Notes under the pieces: generated by a model
Database searches by the model: none
What the model was told of the DNA's origin: nothing
Seen by the model: the letters and a program-made list of their open reading frames with translations, nothing else
Shown: piece after piece, positions 10,376 through 23,000 of the stretch
Layout of the letters: each line of letters opens with the position of its first letter
Numbering within the stretch: the stretch's first letter is position 1
DNA from: Branchiostoma floridae
Lineage: Eukaryota > Chordata > Leptocardii > Amphioxiformes > Branchiostomatidae
NCBI RefSeq assembly: GCF_000003815.2
Contig: NC_049980.1
Location: forward strand, 32,300,044 to 32,364,043
Direction: 5' to 3'
DNA: 64,000 nt
Program-made: the position numbers and the translations under genes

Positions 10376-10775
10376 TCTCCAAATCACAATTACCAGGCAG
10401 CAGAGGTTGTGGTAGACAAAGGAAATCTTGGAGTGTGTTTAACTATAAGGACATTGATGTGTGCAACCTCCTGGGTTCATACTGGCAAGGTGCAGGTGGC
10501 ATGGACGCCTTGAACAAGCCAGTGGCTTCATCAACACTCACTATCCATTGTTTGACTATGCTGCTGCTGGGATCCCTGATGCAGGGGTAGGCAGCAGTCG
10601 GCTAACACCATCTCCAAATCAGTTACCAGGCAGCAGAGGTCGTGGTAGACAAAGGAAATTTTGGAAGGATGTGTTAGGAAGGACAAATTGTATGTATGTA
10701 GCCTTGCCAGTGTGACCCTGCTGGACAGAGCCACTTGGAAGCGCGGTGTGAAGACCGTGTCAGGGACCCACGCAG
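10376..10775 (+). repeat. Two LINE-like reverse-transcriptase tail fragments in the WDR41 3' flank
   Basis: Two direct copies (about 10376-10435 and 10612-10775) encode GSRG(C/R)GRQRK(S/F)W. The second continues towards LLDRATWKRGVKT. This basic RGRxRKxW motif followed by a W-R pattern is typical of the C-terminal end of non-LTR retroelement ORFs. A third copy is at about 19830-19945. All are broken. Confidence 0.55.
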
Positions 10776-11208
10776 CAGTATAATCAAATACTGGGTACCA
10801 CTATCTACTATACTGGGTACTATACTATACTTAACTATGTGGTGGCATGGTGGTTAGGGCCATCATTTTGCTAAGAGCCTAGGGCTAAATGAACATTCCA
10901 AACAGTGCAGACACACTTTCTACTCTCCAAGCAGATCTTTCAGGTGGCAAGACAGTATCCACAGGCAAAAACAGGTTGCCATTGGTTGGTCCTGCAGTTA
11001 TCATGCTTCTTTGTACATTATGTCAGTGTGAAAAATTTTCTAAGGGGTCCTTATGTATAGAGGTGATCACTTGATTGTATGTAATTTCTATAAAATATTT
11101 CATGTTTTGTACTTCTTGTGAAAAAAACTCTAACATCAGGCCTGTTTCTATTTCCTGATTTGTCCACCTGATTAGTCCTTTGTTTACTGCGGTCGTAAGT
11201 TTCATGTG

Positions 11209-11382
11209 CAGTAGAAGCCAATTAATTGCACAACGGATTAACACACACTTCTGTTAACTGCACGGAATCCTAAAATCCCAAACCGGTGCGGTCCAGCTGG
11301 ATAACTTCGCATTATTGCACCAGCCTGATAATTGCACGAAATACGCTGGCAAATAAACTGTGCAATTCAACGGCTTCTACTG
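11209..11382. mobile_element. pogo/Tigger-like MITE
   Basis: Terminal inverted repeats CAGTAGAAGCCAATTAATTG and its complement at 11360-11382 enclose repeated 'ATTGCAC/AACTGCAC' motifs. About 174 bp, with no coding capacity. Confidence 0.7.
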
Positions 11383-13110
11383 TGTATTACCTTCTAAAAA
11401 GAATTAATCAAAGTCACTTGAGTGATTTTATTATTTGGGGAACATTGGCACTGGTACAAGATAACAATACATTTCATAAAACTGACATTCACAAGATTTC
11501 CACATGTTAAAAGATATGTATATAGATAATATAGATATATAAATATTTTCGCAGGAATACTAGATAATAAAGATATGTTCATATATATATGTTTGGGAAT
11601 GGAAAATGTTCATTTTTTTTTTAGAATTGGTCATTCTTTGGCTGACAGGTTCTTTCCAGTATAAATACAGATGACTGAGCTTAAAAGTTTCACCACACAA
11701 CTCTATTGTTATGTATGAAGTAGTGCATGGAATGTTGTCTGATGATGAAAAATGCCTAAAGCCAACATCAGGAATGTCTCATATTATCGTCCGAAATCAT
11801 CTCTGGTCCGCATTCTCTGATACAAAGAGCATCTGTGTGTTCGACCCAACGTATACACACACATCACCGTTGTACAAAAATACATCTCACCGCATATTAT
11901 AGACACACGGTTAGCCATGTTCACATGATTTCCAATTATACATGTACCTAAAAAAATCTCTTGTCCACAACGCATACATATACTGTTAGCCTACCTGACT
12001 GAGCAGGCCTTTTTCTGTGTGGTTGGAGCAAAAACGGGGTCTGCCCCAGGAGGCTAGCAAGCAGCTGGCATTACAACAATTATCAGGAAGGCATGCAAAC
12101 TTTACATGTAGGAAAAATAGCTTGGACTATCATCACTTACACGCTTCGCTTGCAATCATTTTACACCTGGTAGGTCTGTATACCCGGGTCGTCGACCATT
12201 TAAAAATCTGAAGCAACTCTGTCTGTGGCATCGACAAAAAAAACTGCTTTAAAAATACTGACTTTTGCACAACATGTTATACATATAGACAATATAAATA
12301 TGTACACTGCTTAATATTATTAATTCATCAACAAAACAACCTGCCTGGCAAACATCTTCTGGAATCAGTCTATGGACACTGACAATTTCACTGGCACTTT
12401 CTGGAGTATCTTACCGAGGAGTAAAACCTCCTTGGTCTTACACAAATACTGTGGTTCTTTTTCTAGTGACCTGCATTCCTCTGTGGCAGATATGACAAGT
12501 AGAGACAAGTGTAGCTAGCGTATACTGTATCGTCAAGGCACCCGATCGTAAAAGATCTCTTCACATTTGGCTTGCTTGCTTGCAGCAGTAAGACCAAGAG
12601 TACAACCTTTAGTTATCATTTCTGAACTGTGTAGAAAGCACATCAGATTGTACAATGAACTGCCCCATTCCTCATGACAATGTGAACTGTTATGAAAGCC
12701 TTTAGGAAACCTTCTCCACTCAGCTGGCTGTATGAACATCCCTTCCACAAGAAGCCCACAGTCTCTGGTACTGTATTATAGTTATGTATGTACAAGGTTT
12801 CATCTACAAGGTGTATAACAGGTTTGACAAACAAGACAAGTACACTGTACAGCAACATTGTACACACTGTGGAGACTTTTGAAGATGTACAATTTCCTCA
12901 CATTATGTATGATTACAGATATGATTTTTACCATTGATAATAGTTTTTGATATTTGGCACAACAACTATAGGTTCCACAGAAGAGCTACATGTGATGTAG
13001 CCCATCCAATATTTGACCATCAACTCAGCTTTTGAAGCTCACTTTTCTTGCACTAGACTCTTTATCTTGCACTTGACCTTAGTGGAACTCGAAAGAGGTA
13101 CTGCTACTTG
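11383..13110. other. Intergenic or 3'UTR sequence without recognisable gene
   Basis: AT-rich sequence between the converging WDR41 and PDE8 ends. It probably includes the PDE8 3'UTR; minus-strand AATAAA-type signals occur, for example near 11425. No conserved frame or RNA gene is seen. Confidence 0.6.
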
Positions 13111-13317
13111 TGTTCACCTTTATCCGTGGGGGTAACCTAACTCTGTTGTTCTTTAAAACGGTATTTAGGGACATCCAGTTGACAGATGATGCTTTCAAAC
13201 TGGAATACTCTGAACATATTTCAATAAGAAAATGACGTACGTCGAGCTAATATTCCCAAATAACAACAATCATTAAAGACGATGAATATAGGTTACCCCC
13301 ACAGATAAAGGTGAACT
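13111..13317. mobile_element. MITE, 'GTTCACCTTTATCC' family, copy 1
   Basis: About 207 bp with long inverted ends GTTCACCTTTATCCGTGGGG and GATAAAGGTGAAC. Other family members are at 26198, 31385 (half), 33552, 42194 and 63067. Confidence 0.8.
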
Positions 13318-13769
13318 TATAGCTTTACTGAAGCCTACCCATTTTTTTGCACATGTCACTGGTTTGGTTACGGTTACAACAAACCACAAACAAAAACTAA
13401 CACTGGAATGTGTGAGGTTTATATTTTCATTGTTTAACTGTAGTTACAACTGTACATAAAACACTGTATATTATATTATAGGAATCTGTGTTTCTTCTCG
13501 AACATTGGTCCCTGTTCAAAACAAGACGGTCTCTCCCATCTTCAATCTTATTCGTAAGTTATACATGTACATAGTTCAAGGACTAAATTCCACAATGGCT
13601 GATATCTTGGGTTTCACAAACCACATTTACAATAAGGGTATACATGTACACCACATCTGTATGTCTTCACATTTGTTCAAGCTGAAAAATGGCATATAGT
13701 TACAAGTATCATAAACTCTTCATATGCATACTTTTTTCTAATACTCTCAGCCTACGTGTATAAAAAAAA

Positions 13770-13925
13770 AGCAGGCTGCGATTGATGGTTGATAGTAGCT
13801 TATGAAGTTTTTTGTGTATTTTCCGACGGCTGACGACCGTCACTCAACGTCAGACTGCAATAGATGGGTGATGATTGGTTATGGAGGTTTTTCGAATTTT
13901 CCACGGCGGTTACTCGACGTCCTCG
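13770..13925 (-). repeat. 75-bp duplication spanning the PDE8 stop codon
   Basis: 13852-13925 contains the end of the coding sequence, the stop and the first 3'UTR bases. 13770-13852 is a diverged copy of it (shared pattern GACGT(C/T)GAGT-A...GGAAAAT...AAAAAACTTCATAA). It shows that the junction-duplication habit also affects the CDS/3'UTR border. Confidence 0.65.
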
Positions 13926-14031
13926 AGGCGTGTGACACTCTCGCCGCGCCGCTCTGCCTCCTCTGCCTGCTGCTTCCAGTACTTGTAGTTCCTGGTGAGG
14001 TGCGTGATCAGGGACGGGGTGTCCACAAACG
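13910..14031 (-). CDS. PDE8: PDE8 exon 25 (terminal)
   Basis: Completes Ala after DAWD and reads [18 protein letters not shown], then [21 protein letters not shown] and stop TAA (13910-13912). It is the last helix of the catalytic domain plus a charged tail. Six further copies of this exon lie upstream. Confidence 0.88.
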
Positions 14032-17000
14032 CTGCGGGGATGATTAAAGAATTAATGATTAACGAGTGATATGATTAACGAGTTAACGAGGCCTCTTCTG
14101 CCTGCTGTTTCCAGTACTTGTAGTTCCTGGTGAGGTGAGTGATCAGGGACGGGGTGTCCACAAACGCTGCGGGGATGATTAAAGAATTATATGATTAACG
14201 AGTTATATGATTAACGAGGCTTCCTCTGCCTGCTGTTTCCTGTAGTTCCTGGTGAGGTGGGTGATCAGGGACGGGGTGTCGACGAATGCTGCAGGGATGA
14301 TTAAAGAGTTATATGATTAACGAGTTATAATATGATTAATGAGTTAACGAGGCCTCCTCCGCCTGCTGTTTCCAGTACTTGTAGTTCCTGGTGAGGTGGG
14401 TGATCAGGGACGGGGTGTCCACAAACGCTGTGGGGATGATTAAAGAATTATATGATTAACGAGTTATATGATTAACGAGTTATATGATTAACTAGTTAAC
14501 GAGGCCTCCTCTGCCTGCTGCTTCCAGTACTTGTAGTTCCTGGTGAGGTGCGTGATCAGGGACGGGGTGTCCACAAACGCTGCAGGGATGATTAAAGAAT
14601 TATATGATTAACTAGTTTTATGATTAACAAGTTATATGATTAACTAGTTAACGAGGCCTCCTCTGCCTGCTGCTTCCAGTACTTGTAGTTCCTGGTGAGG
14701 TGCGTGATCAGGGACGGGGTGTCCACAAACCCTGTGGGGATGATTAAAGAGTTATGTGATTAACGAGTTTTATGATTAACGAGTTAACGAGGCTTTCTCT
14801 GCCTGCTTTTTCCAGTACTTGTAGTTCCTGGTGAGGTGGGTGATCAGGGACGGGGTGTCCACAAACACTGTGGGAAGGATTAAAGAGTTAAGTAACGTGT
14901 TATATGATTAATGAGTTGTGTGATTAATGCTGCACCTCCTCCATCTGCATGACATACCTACAGAAAGTTTGCACACTATGGACAAGAACTAGAACTAGAT
15001 CTCGAACTAGAACTAGAATGTATGCAGTACAGTCAAATACTGGATACTACTGCTACCACTACAACTACTACTAACTCACCGTCCCAAGCATCGAACATGT
15101 CTGTGAGGAAGTAGTCGATGAAGGATATCTGAGACTTGGGGATGCTGCAAGAGGCTCTGTCGAACACCGGCATGACCACGGGGAGGCCACGGTCCTTCTC
15201 CTCATCAGTCTGTACGGGACAGAAGGTCACAGGTCAGACATAGGTCATAGTTCAGACATGGAAGGTCACAGGTCAGACATAGAAGGTCACAGATTAGACA
15301 TAGAAGGTCACAGGTCAGACAGAAGGTCACAGGTCAGACATAGGTCATAGGTCAGGCATGGAAGGTCACAGGTCAGACATAAAAGGTCACAGGTCAGACA
15401 TAGAAGGTCACGTCAGTTGTTTCTAGGATCTGAAGTCTCATGCAGAAAAAGAAGCGTGATAGATAAAAGGCGGCATGCAGGCCCGATTTGAGCTTTCATG
15501 AATAAACAAAGGCTCAAACAAACTGATCCTGACTGTCCACCACAATTAGCAGAGCAATGAGATTGTGTGCCCTTGGGAAAGGCACTTTACATGACTTCAC
15601 AATTCAGCCCCTGGCTGCGAAGAGAAAGTGGTCGGCTCACAAAATAACAGCAATGATAAAGAAATTTTATTGCAAGTTCTTGCCTGAGGGCTAATTGCAA
15701 GTGACAAAAAGTGACAGACAAACAGTGGTAAACAGTATACATTAGTAAGCGACTAACTCAAGTGATAAATTTGACTAAACTAAACAAAGCAAAAAACTTA
15801 GCCATTGGGTTTGACTTCTTTTTCGTAGACAGTGGAAGATGAAAGATCCCACCTTTTCGATAATGTGTGGGTTTTGTGATGTAGTTTTTTTTTGGTCTGT
15901 AAATGTACATTGGGAGATAAGGTGATAAGGTTGGGCTTTGGTGGACTCTTGATGACCCTACCTGCTGGCAGTACTCTTCAGCAATCCTCTTGGCCCACTC
16001 CACGCACAGGTCCAGGGGTCGGGCCGGGTTAGCGATGTCGGCACACTTGATCAGCATGCGGGTGATCAGCGTCCGGTTCTCAAGGGTTCGCAGAGTGTCG
16101 TGCTCCGGTGTGGCCACGCCGCCGCTGTGCTGTGGGGGGAAGATTGACAGGTGTCAGTCAAATGATTAATCTTATTTTCGGATTCTCCTGTTGAACAGAT
16201 GAGCAGGCAAATAGTCCCTTGCCGGTGGGTTCGGCGACCTGTTTGCCTGACCTGCACATAACTTTTTGATTAAAAACGCGCCATGGCTGTAGCCCCTAAT
16301 TAAGTACTCCAAGAAGTAGATAAATAGAATTCACCTGTCTTTAAGTGGAATTGAAGGGATGCATCTGCTGGGGCCATCTCACATGTGGGACTATGAGCAG
16401 CAGTAGACGAGAGCCGTAAAAAGACCTTAAAAGGTCTTTAAATTTAAGATCTTAAAATTTAAGGTCTTTTTACGGCTACAGCCATGGCGCGTTGATACAC
16501 CCAATCCCTTGATCTTGGAAGTTAAGCAACGTGTAGTCGGGTCAGGAAGAGTATGGAAGCTAAACACTCTACACTACCAGTGGACTAGCCTCCTGATGTA
16601 GTGCTTGCTCAGTGTGGCTTAGTGCTTTAAAGCAGAGATGGGTGCCAGGCCCGATACATCGTCTGATCAGGGGGGTTGACCCCCTTGTTCTGATGTATGG
16701 GCAACTTAAGTTTTTGGAGTACTAACCGAGGAGAGGCGGTCTTCCTCGACCCGCGCAGAGGCACCCATCTTGGAGATGCTGTTGGCAAATTTGGACAGGT
16801 GCTCGAAGTGCCGCGTCATCTCGGTGGCCAGGATCATGTCGATGATCTGCTGTCGGAGCATGCGGTAATCATCCCTGGGGAAAGTAAAAAGTAGACTCCG
16901 TGAATATACTGTAAATGCAGAAATGCTCGCGGTGGATGAATGTTCGCAGTTTTCGCGGTGACCACTTCACCGCGAACTTAAAACCACCGCGAACATTTTT

Positions 17001-20000
17001 CTATTATTGTATTAGACTGCAGTCTATGGTGTTACCGCGAAATTAAATCCACCTTTTACCCGCTACCGCAAAATTAAATCCCCGCAAACTTAAATGCATT
17101 TACAGTAATAGTTCCATCAGGCTGGTACGGCACTGACTCTTTCTACACAAACAACCATTGCTTTATTCTCACCGATGTTTTGGTGACCGTCTGTCTGCAC
17201 AGGTGCTACTGCACACAGTTCGCGTATACTTCACGTATTGTGACCACATCTCAACTGTGAGCAGCGCAGGGCTCTAGCCAGCGTCCGTTTTTCAGTCAAT
17301 TGACGGAAATTTGCTGCGTGTGACGGAAAATTTTTAAAACCAATCCGTCAACCTTGACGGACAAATATCCTTGGTGGAAGCTACAGGCGGCTTGGGAACG
17401 CCGTCCACGGCCGCAAAAGCCACACCCTGTTTGTTTTGCTATAATTGTTATTATTGTTGACGAAGTGTGTCGGCGCCCTTTCGCATACGATTATCCATTA
17501 AAACCCGTTTTTCAAGGTCTCAGTTCAGTCTTTCGTGACAATGGGAGTTCAGGTTTTCGCGACAGTGGGAATTGGCTGACGGAAAAAAAATTCGAGCTGG
17601 CTAGAGCCCTGGAGCAGCGACACCTGTCCTGCAGTACAATGTGAACCAGTCAGAATTGCTCTGAAGAAGGTGACAGGCGGTTACCAAAACGATGGTGAGA
17701 ATATAGCAATGGTTGTGTAAAAAAAGAGTTTCGTTGTTCAAGAAATAGTACACTTCCTTGTGAAAAGGCAAAAGCGACCTCGAACCAGTTTAAGCTGAAT
17801 GAACTCAATGATTCAGAAGCCAAATTGTTCTCTCTATGCTCTAATTTTTGGGCTAGCTAGCTGTGCACATGCCTCAAAAATAACGAACCCTACCTGGACA
17901 AGAAAGTAAAAAATCAAACATAGCCAAAAAAAAGCAGAGGCACAGCACAGACGTACCTGCTAAGATTCTTAAAGATGTTGCAGCGGTCGTCTCGCCAGGT
18001 GAGCTGGAAGGTCAGGGCGGAATGGTGGCTCTCCAACACAGCCCTGTGGACAAATGTGAAAACTGGGTAAACTTTGTGTTTTACATCTGGTTCAATTAAT
18101 CAATCAATATCCAAAGTCTATTTCAATGGGAATACCCTGTCAGCCTAGCCTTGGCCACTCTTCCCAGATGCTCTGGTATGGGAGGTGGTGGGTGTGGGTG
18201 GACAAGGTAAACTTTTTGTTTGAATAAATAACTTGTTACAAAAACCATGCAAAATGGTTATGTTTAAATTTGTTTTACATCAGGTTCAGTCAATATCGGC
18301 TAAAGAGCTACTCATTCAAAGCAACTGGATATGACTTTGGAAATGGTCAGATGTTTCAAGTAGCAACCACTACCTAGTAACGCTGAGGAAAGGTCCAAAA
18401 TCATATCCATTTGCTTGAGTATGTATTATCTGGTGTATCTGCCTCTGGATATGGTAAGCAGTCACGTGGTTGTGTGGGGTCCATATGACTAACTAAAATA
18501 GTTGACAGATCAACAATCATATAACAATACAGAGGATGACAAATGAAAGTAGGGTAATAGGTGACTGTCATGACTGTATTTGCCAATTCAATTCAGGCGT
18601 TTTAGCCTCCAAAGTGGTGTAATAAGTAAAGTTGAAAGTCCTATACGAGAATGACAGTCCAGGCCACATAGGGCACATCTGTAGGCTGACTCAGGTCTGT
18701 TGCAGAGTTCTATCAGGGTAATATCAGCTGGTTAAGAGGGTGACATCTGTACTCACACGTCGTTGTAGAGGATGGCGAGTTCGCTGCCTGCGTTACACAG
18801 GAAGGAGTTGGTCCTACCGGGGTGGTCCACATCGTGGGACACGGCCGCCAGCAGTGCCGCCACCTTGTTCATGTTGTCCAGGATGCCCTGTGCGGGGAGA
18901 TAGTTCACATTATTGACCAAAGTCAAGATTATTTCCACACCACCATCTCTATTTCTTTAGCCCTTGGGCCTAACAGCATTGTTTCAGGGCCAAACACCAT
19001 TGTACTCTGGACTGCCACCTTGTTCATGTTATCCAGGATGCCCTGCGCAGGGAGATACATGTAGTTCACATTAATCAAAATTAGGTTAAGGTTATTTCCA
19101 CACCATTTGTGGTGTGGCACCCATCTCCAATTTTTTAGCCCTTGGGCCAAACACCATTATGATTGTACTCTGGGCTGCCACCTTGTTCATGTTGTCCAGG
19201 ATACCCTGTGCAGGGAGATAGGTCACATTATTAACCAAAAGTCAAGATTATTTTCACACCATTTGTGGTGAAGCATCCATCTCCATTTCTTTAGCCCTTG
19301 GGCTGCCACCTTGTTCATGTTGTCCAGGATGCCCTGCGCAGGGAGATAGTTTACATCAGTCAAGGGTCCATGGTGTGTATGGCGGCGCCCATCTCCAATT
19401 TTTTTAGCCCTTGGGCCACACAATTTTGTGCAATCACTACAGCAGGAGGCTAGTCCACTGGTAGTGCTATGTGTTCAACTACTCTTTCCCATACGCTAAG
19501 TGCTAAGCAGGGAAAGCAGTTTTGGAACTGTGCACTTAATTTTTGACTGAAGATGCACCTGGCAAGTGTACATGGCAAGTACACAGCCCTACACAACCCT
19601 TTAAGTATACATTGTATACTTAAAAGGTACGTACACTTGTCAAGTACACAATATATACTGTTGACATTTAAGTGCCAGAAAAAGTGATATTACATTGCTG
19701 TATTCCCTGTTCAAAATTTAAAGGTTTACTAACAGAATTTCAGATTTAAGTTCTGAGGAGAGACAGTTACATGTAGGTTAACAATTAGGTTTTGCTGAAT
19801 CAACACCATCACCTATTGTTGGTTGCCATGCATGCAACAGAGGTCAGGTAGACCAAGGAAATCTTGGATTGAGTGCAATAAGGACAACACAATGTGGACC
19901 CGCTGGGCAGATATGCTTGGAAACGGGGTGTAAAGACCAGAAGGCTGCTAATCTGTAACAAACAGCTCGGAAGACGTACCGATATCCTGTCCTTGTCGAG

Positions 20001-23000
20001 GAAGTACGCCGTGGCGTGTATTTTGCACACAGTTGTGTGGCCCGAGGGCCTTAATTAGGAGATAGTTGCTACCGTGTGGTGCGGGAAGGATTGACTGGAC
20101 TAACATACAGCTCAGAAGACTTACCGATATCCTGTCCTTGTCGAGGAAGTATGCCGTGGCATGCAGCACGTCGGCCGCGTGGGTGGAGTTGTGGTAGGCG
20201 TTGATCTGGTGGTAGTTCCACTCTAATGGTAGGGTCACTGAGCTAACTTTAACTATAACAAACAGCTGAGAAGACTTACCGATATCCTGTCCTTGTCCAG
20301 GAAGTATGCTGTAGCGTGCAGCACGTCGGCCGCGTGTGTGGAGTTGTGGTAGGCGTTGATCTGGTGATAGTTCCGCTCTAATGGTAGGGTCACTAAGCTA
20401 ACTTTAACTATAACTATAACATACAGCTAAGAAGACTTACCGATATCCTGTCCTTGTCGAGGAAGTACAATGTATGCTGTAGCGTGCAGCACGTCGGCCG
20501 CGTGTGTGGAGTTGTGGTAGGCATTGATCTGGTGATAGTTCCGCTCTAATGGTAGGGTCACTAAGCTAACTTTAACTATAACATACAACAGAAGACGTAC
20601 CGATATCCTGTCCTTGTCGAGGAAGTATGCTGTGGCGTGCAGCACGTCGGCTGCGTGTGTGGAGTTGTGGTAGGCGTTGATCTGGTGGTAGTTCCTCTCC
20701 ACCAGCTGCAGCCAGAGTCTCAGCGTCACCTCCGAGCAGTTCAGCACCTCGCACACGCCGAACCGCGAGAAGATCTTCATACCCAGGTACAGCAGTGGCC
20801 TAAGGGGAGAAGAGACATTGACATGATACAACTGTAAATGCATTTAAGTTTGCGGGGATTTGATTTTGCAGTAGTGGGAAAAAGGACCTTTCGCAGTGGT
20901 TATAAGCTTGCGGTAAATCTGGTAGTTCTACACATTGGTAATGTTAGTTTGCTTGTCAATGAGTTTCTCAGTGATCGTCCGTGTTTCAGAGGCAAACTTG
21001 AAACGCAGATTACTAGTAAGAGTATGTGGGAAACGACAACCTGAAGCAGAGCAATGCTTACCGGCGAAGTCAATCCATTGAGAGAGATCAGTAGAGTATG
21101 TGGGGAAGGACTACCTCAAGCCGACAGCCTGAATAAAAGTTTAAAACTTGAACTATGCCGCTCCAGATGTCTTTCTCTGAGGGACAACTGCAGTGTGTAG
21201 GATGTTGGTAGCTGGAGGGATTAAACTACTGTACTATATACTTGACACACAGATTACCTTTTGTTGGTGACTCTCTCCAGCTCGATGATGTCGAAGTCCC
21301 ACTGCGGCTCCTTGTCCAGGATGGCCTGCACGTCGGGCGGGATGTCCGGCAGGTGGGAGTGGGGGCTGCTGGGAACAAACTGGGGCACTGCAGCGGCACA
21401 CCAAGGGCAAGACAAGGTCAAAGTCAATGTCAAACTATACAGACCATGAAAGTTCATCTGCTTTCACTTGGTAAAAGTAAAAATAAATTGCACTACAGAA
21501 AAACAAATAACCAAACAGGTGGTCTTCATGTATCTCCTTTTACTCACGTACATTTGCAAATTTTCAGAAGAGGAGATAAAGGGTTAGGTTGTAAGTAAGT
21601 AAGTTTCTTTTGATGCAAGTAACCTTTGGCTCAATGTTTTTTGAACAGTGTTGGTTATGAAAAGTTACAAGCATACAAAAAATGACTCCATTCAAGGCCC
21701 TTACAACACTTACAGACATTCTTGGATAGCGCGATGTCTGACGAGTATCTTCTTCGGCTCCCAGACTGTGATAAAGATAAGAAAAAAATAATTCAAGACA
21801 ATCATGATAAAAATTTGTCTTTTTGCTTAAAACCAGACTGGATTTAAGAACAGATTGAAAAAAGTACATAAAACACTGTTTTCCAGTTTAGGATATTATT
21901 TTCTTTAATCCGAGAACCAACAGATCAAATTGATGTGACTTAAACAGGTTCTACAAAAAAATTTAAGAAATCTCCATGGCAACAGCAACAACGATCTCAA
22001 ACTCACGGTCATCAGCCCCTCCACCAGGTCAGAGGTCACGGGGTCGTTGTCCTTGGGCGTGGCGGTGAGCTGCGGGGAGTAGAGCTCGGCGGAGCGAAGG
22101 ATCTCCAGCACCTTGTCCAATGCCTGCACCACGTTGATGGGGCAGTTTTCCTGAGCAGCGTTGATGATGTTGATCACCTGTGAAAAAAGTGTAAGAGAGA
22201 AGAATTCATAGTTATATCATACCTGGGCTGTATTTACGTTCAATATCGGTGATATACTGACTGATCTGTGTTCTGACCAATCCGTATTTGACAGTGCGGC
22301 CCAGACCTCCATACTTTGATTCAAATGATTGGAACTCACTTGCGTGCACCACTGTTGAAAATTCAAACAGCTGTTCAACCGTTTGCCCAAATTGATGTTT
22401 ACGTGATGTGCATTGACTCATCACGTTTTTTGCTCTTCTTACGATAAACTTGAGTTTCCTCGGGTTGGCATTATATATAGATAAGATACAACACTGGGTA
22501 TTCCATATAGCCCTCGGTCCCAGCCCTCCTTCAGGCGATCCAATGATGAACTTTATTGCACGACATTTGTACATGGTACAATGTATGGCAATGACTATTA
22601 CACAAAGTACAAAATAGGTCTATACACACAATAAGACTTAATATCCTAATTAACATAACAAGAAGGGCTAATACAAGTCTTTGATAAAGTGTTACAATCG
22701 AGTTGGGCTAATCATGAGTTTCATTATTCTTTCTAATAGCAAAGCAGTCTTTGATATATTTGCCTATCTTTACATTATGGGAGTCGTGGCATCCAAAGAT
22801 ATATGCAAATCTGTCTGTAGCATCGAATCTCTTGAAATCTGCTGTATTGGATTCGAGAAATGTGAATAGCTCATTACGTAAAATAGTGTATCTAGAACAT
22901 GTGAACAGGTGGAAGCATTACTTACCTTGGTGATCGGTGCTTCTATGGTCATGGCATGTATCCTGGCTATGGAATCTCTCCTTCTGCCTCCGGCACCTGA

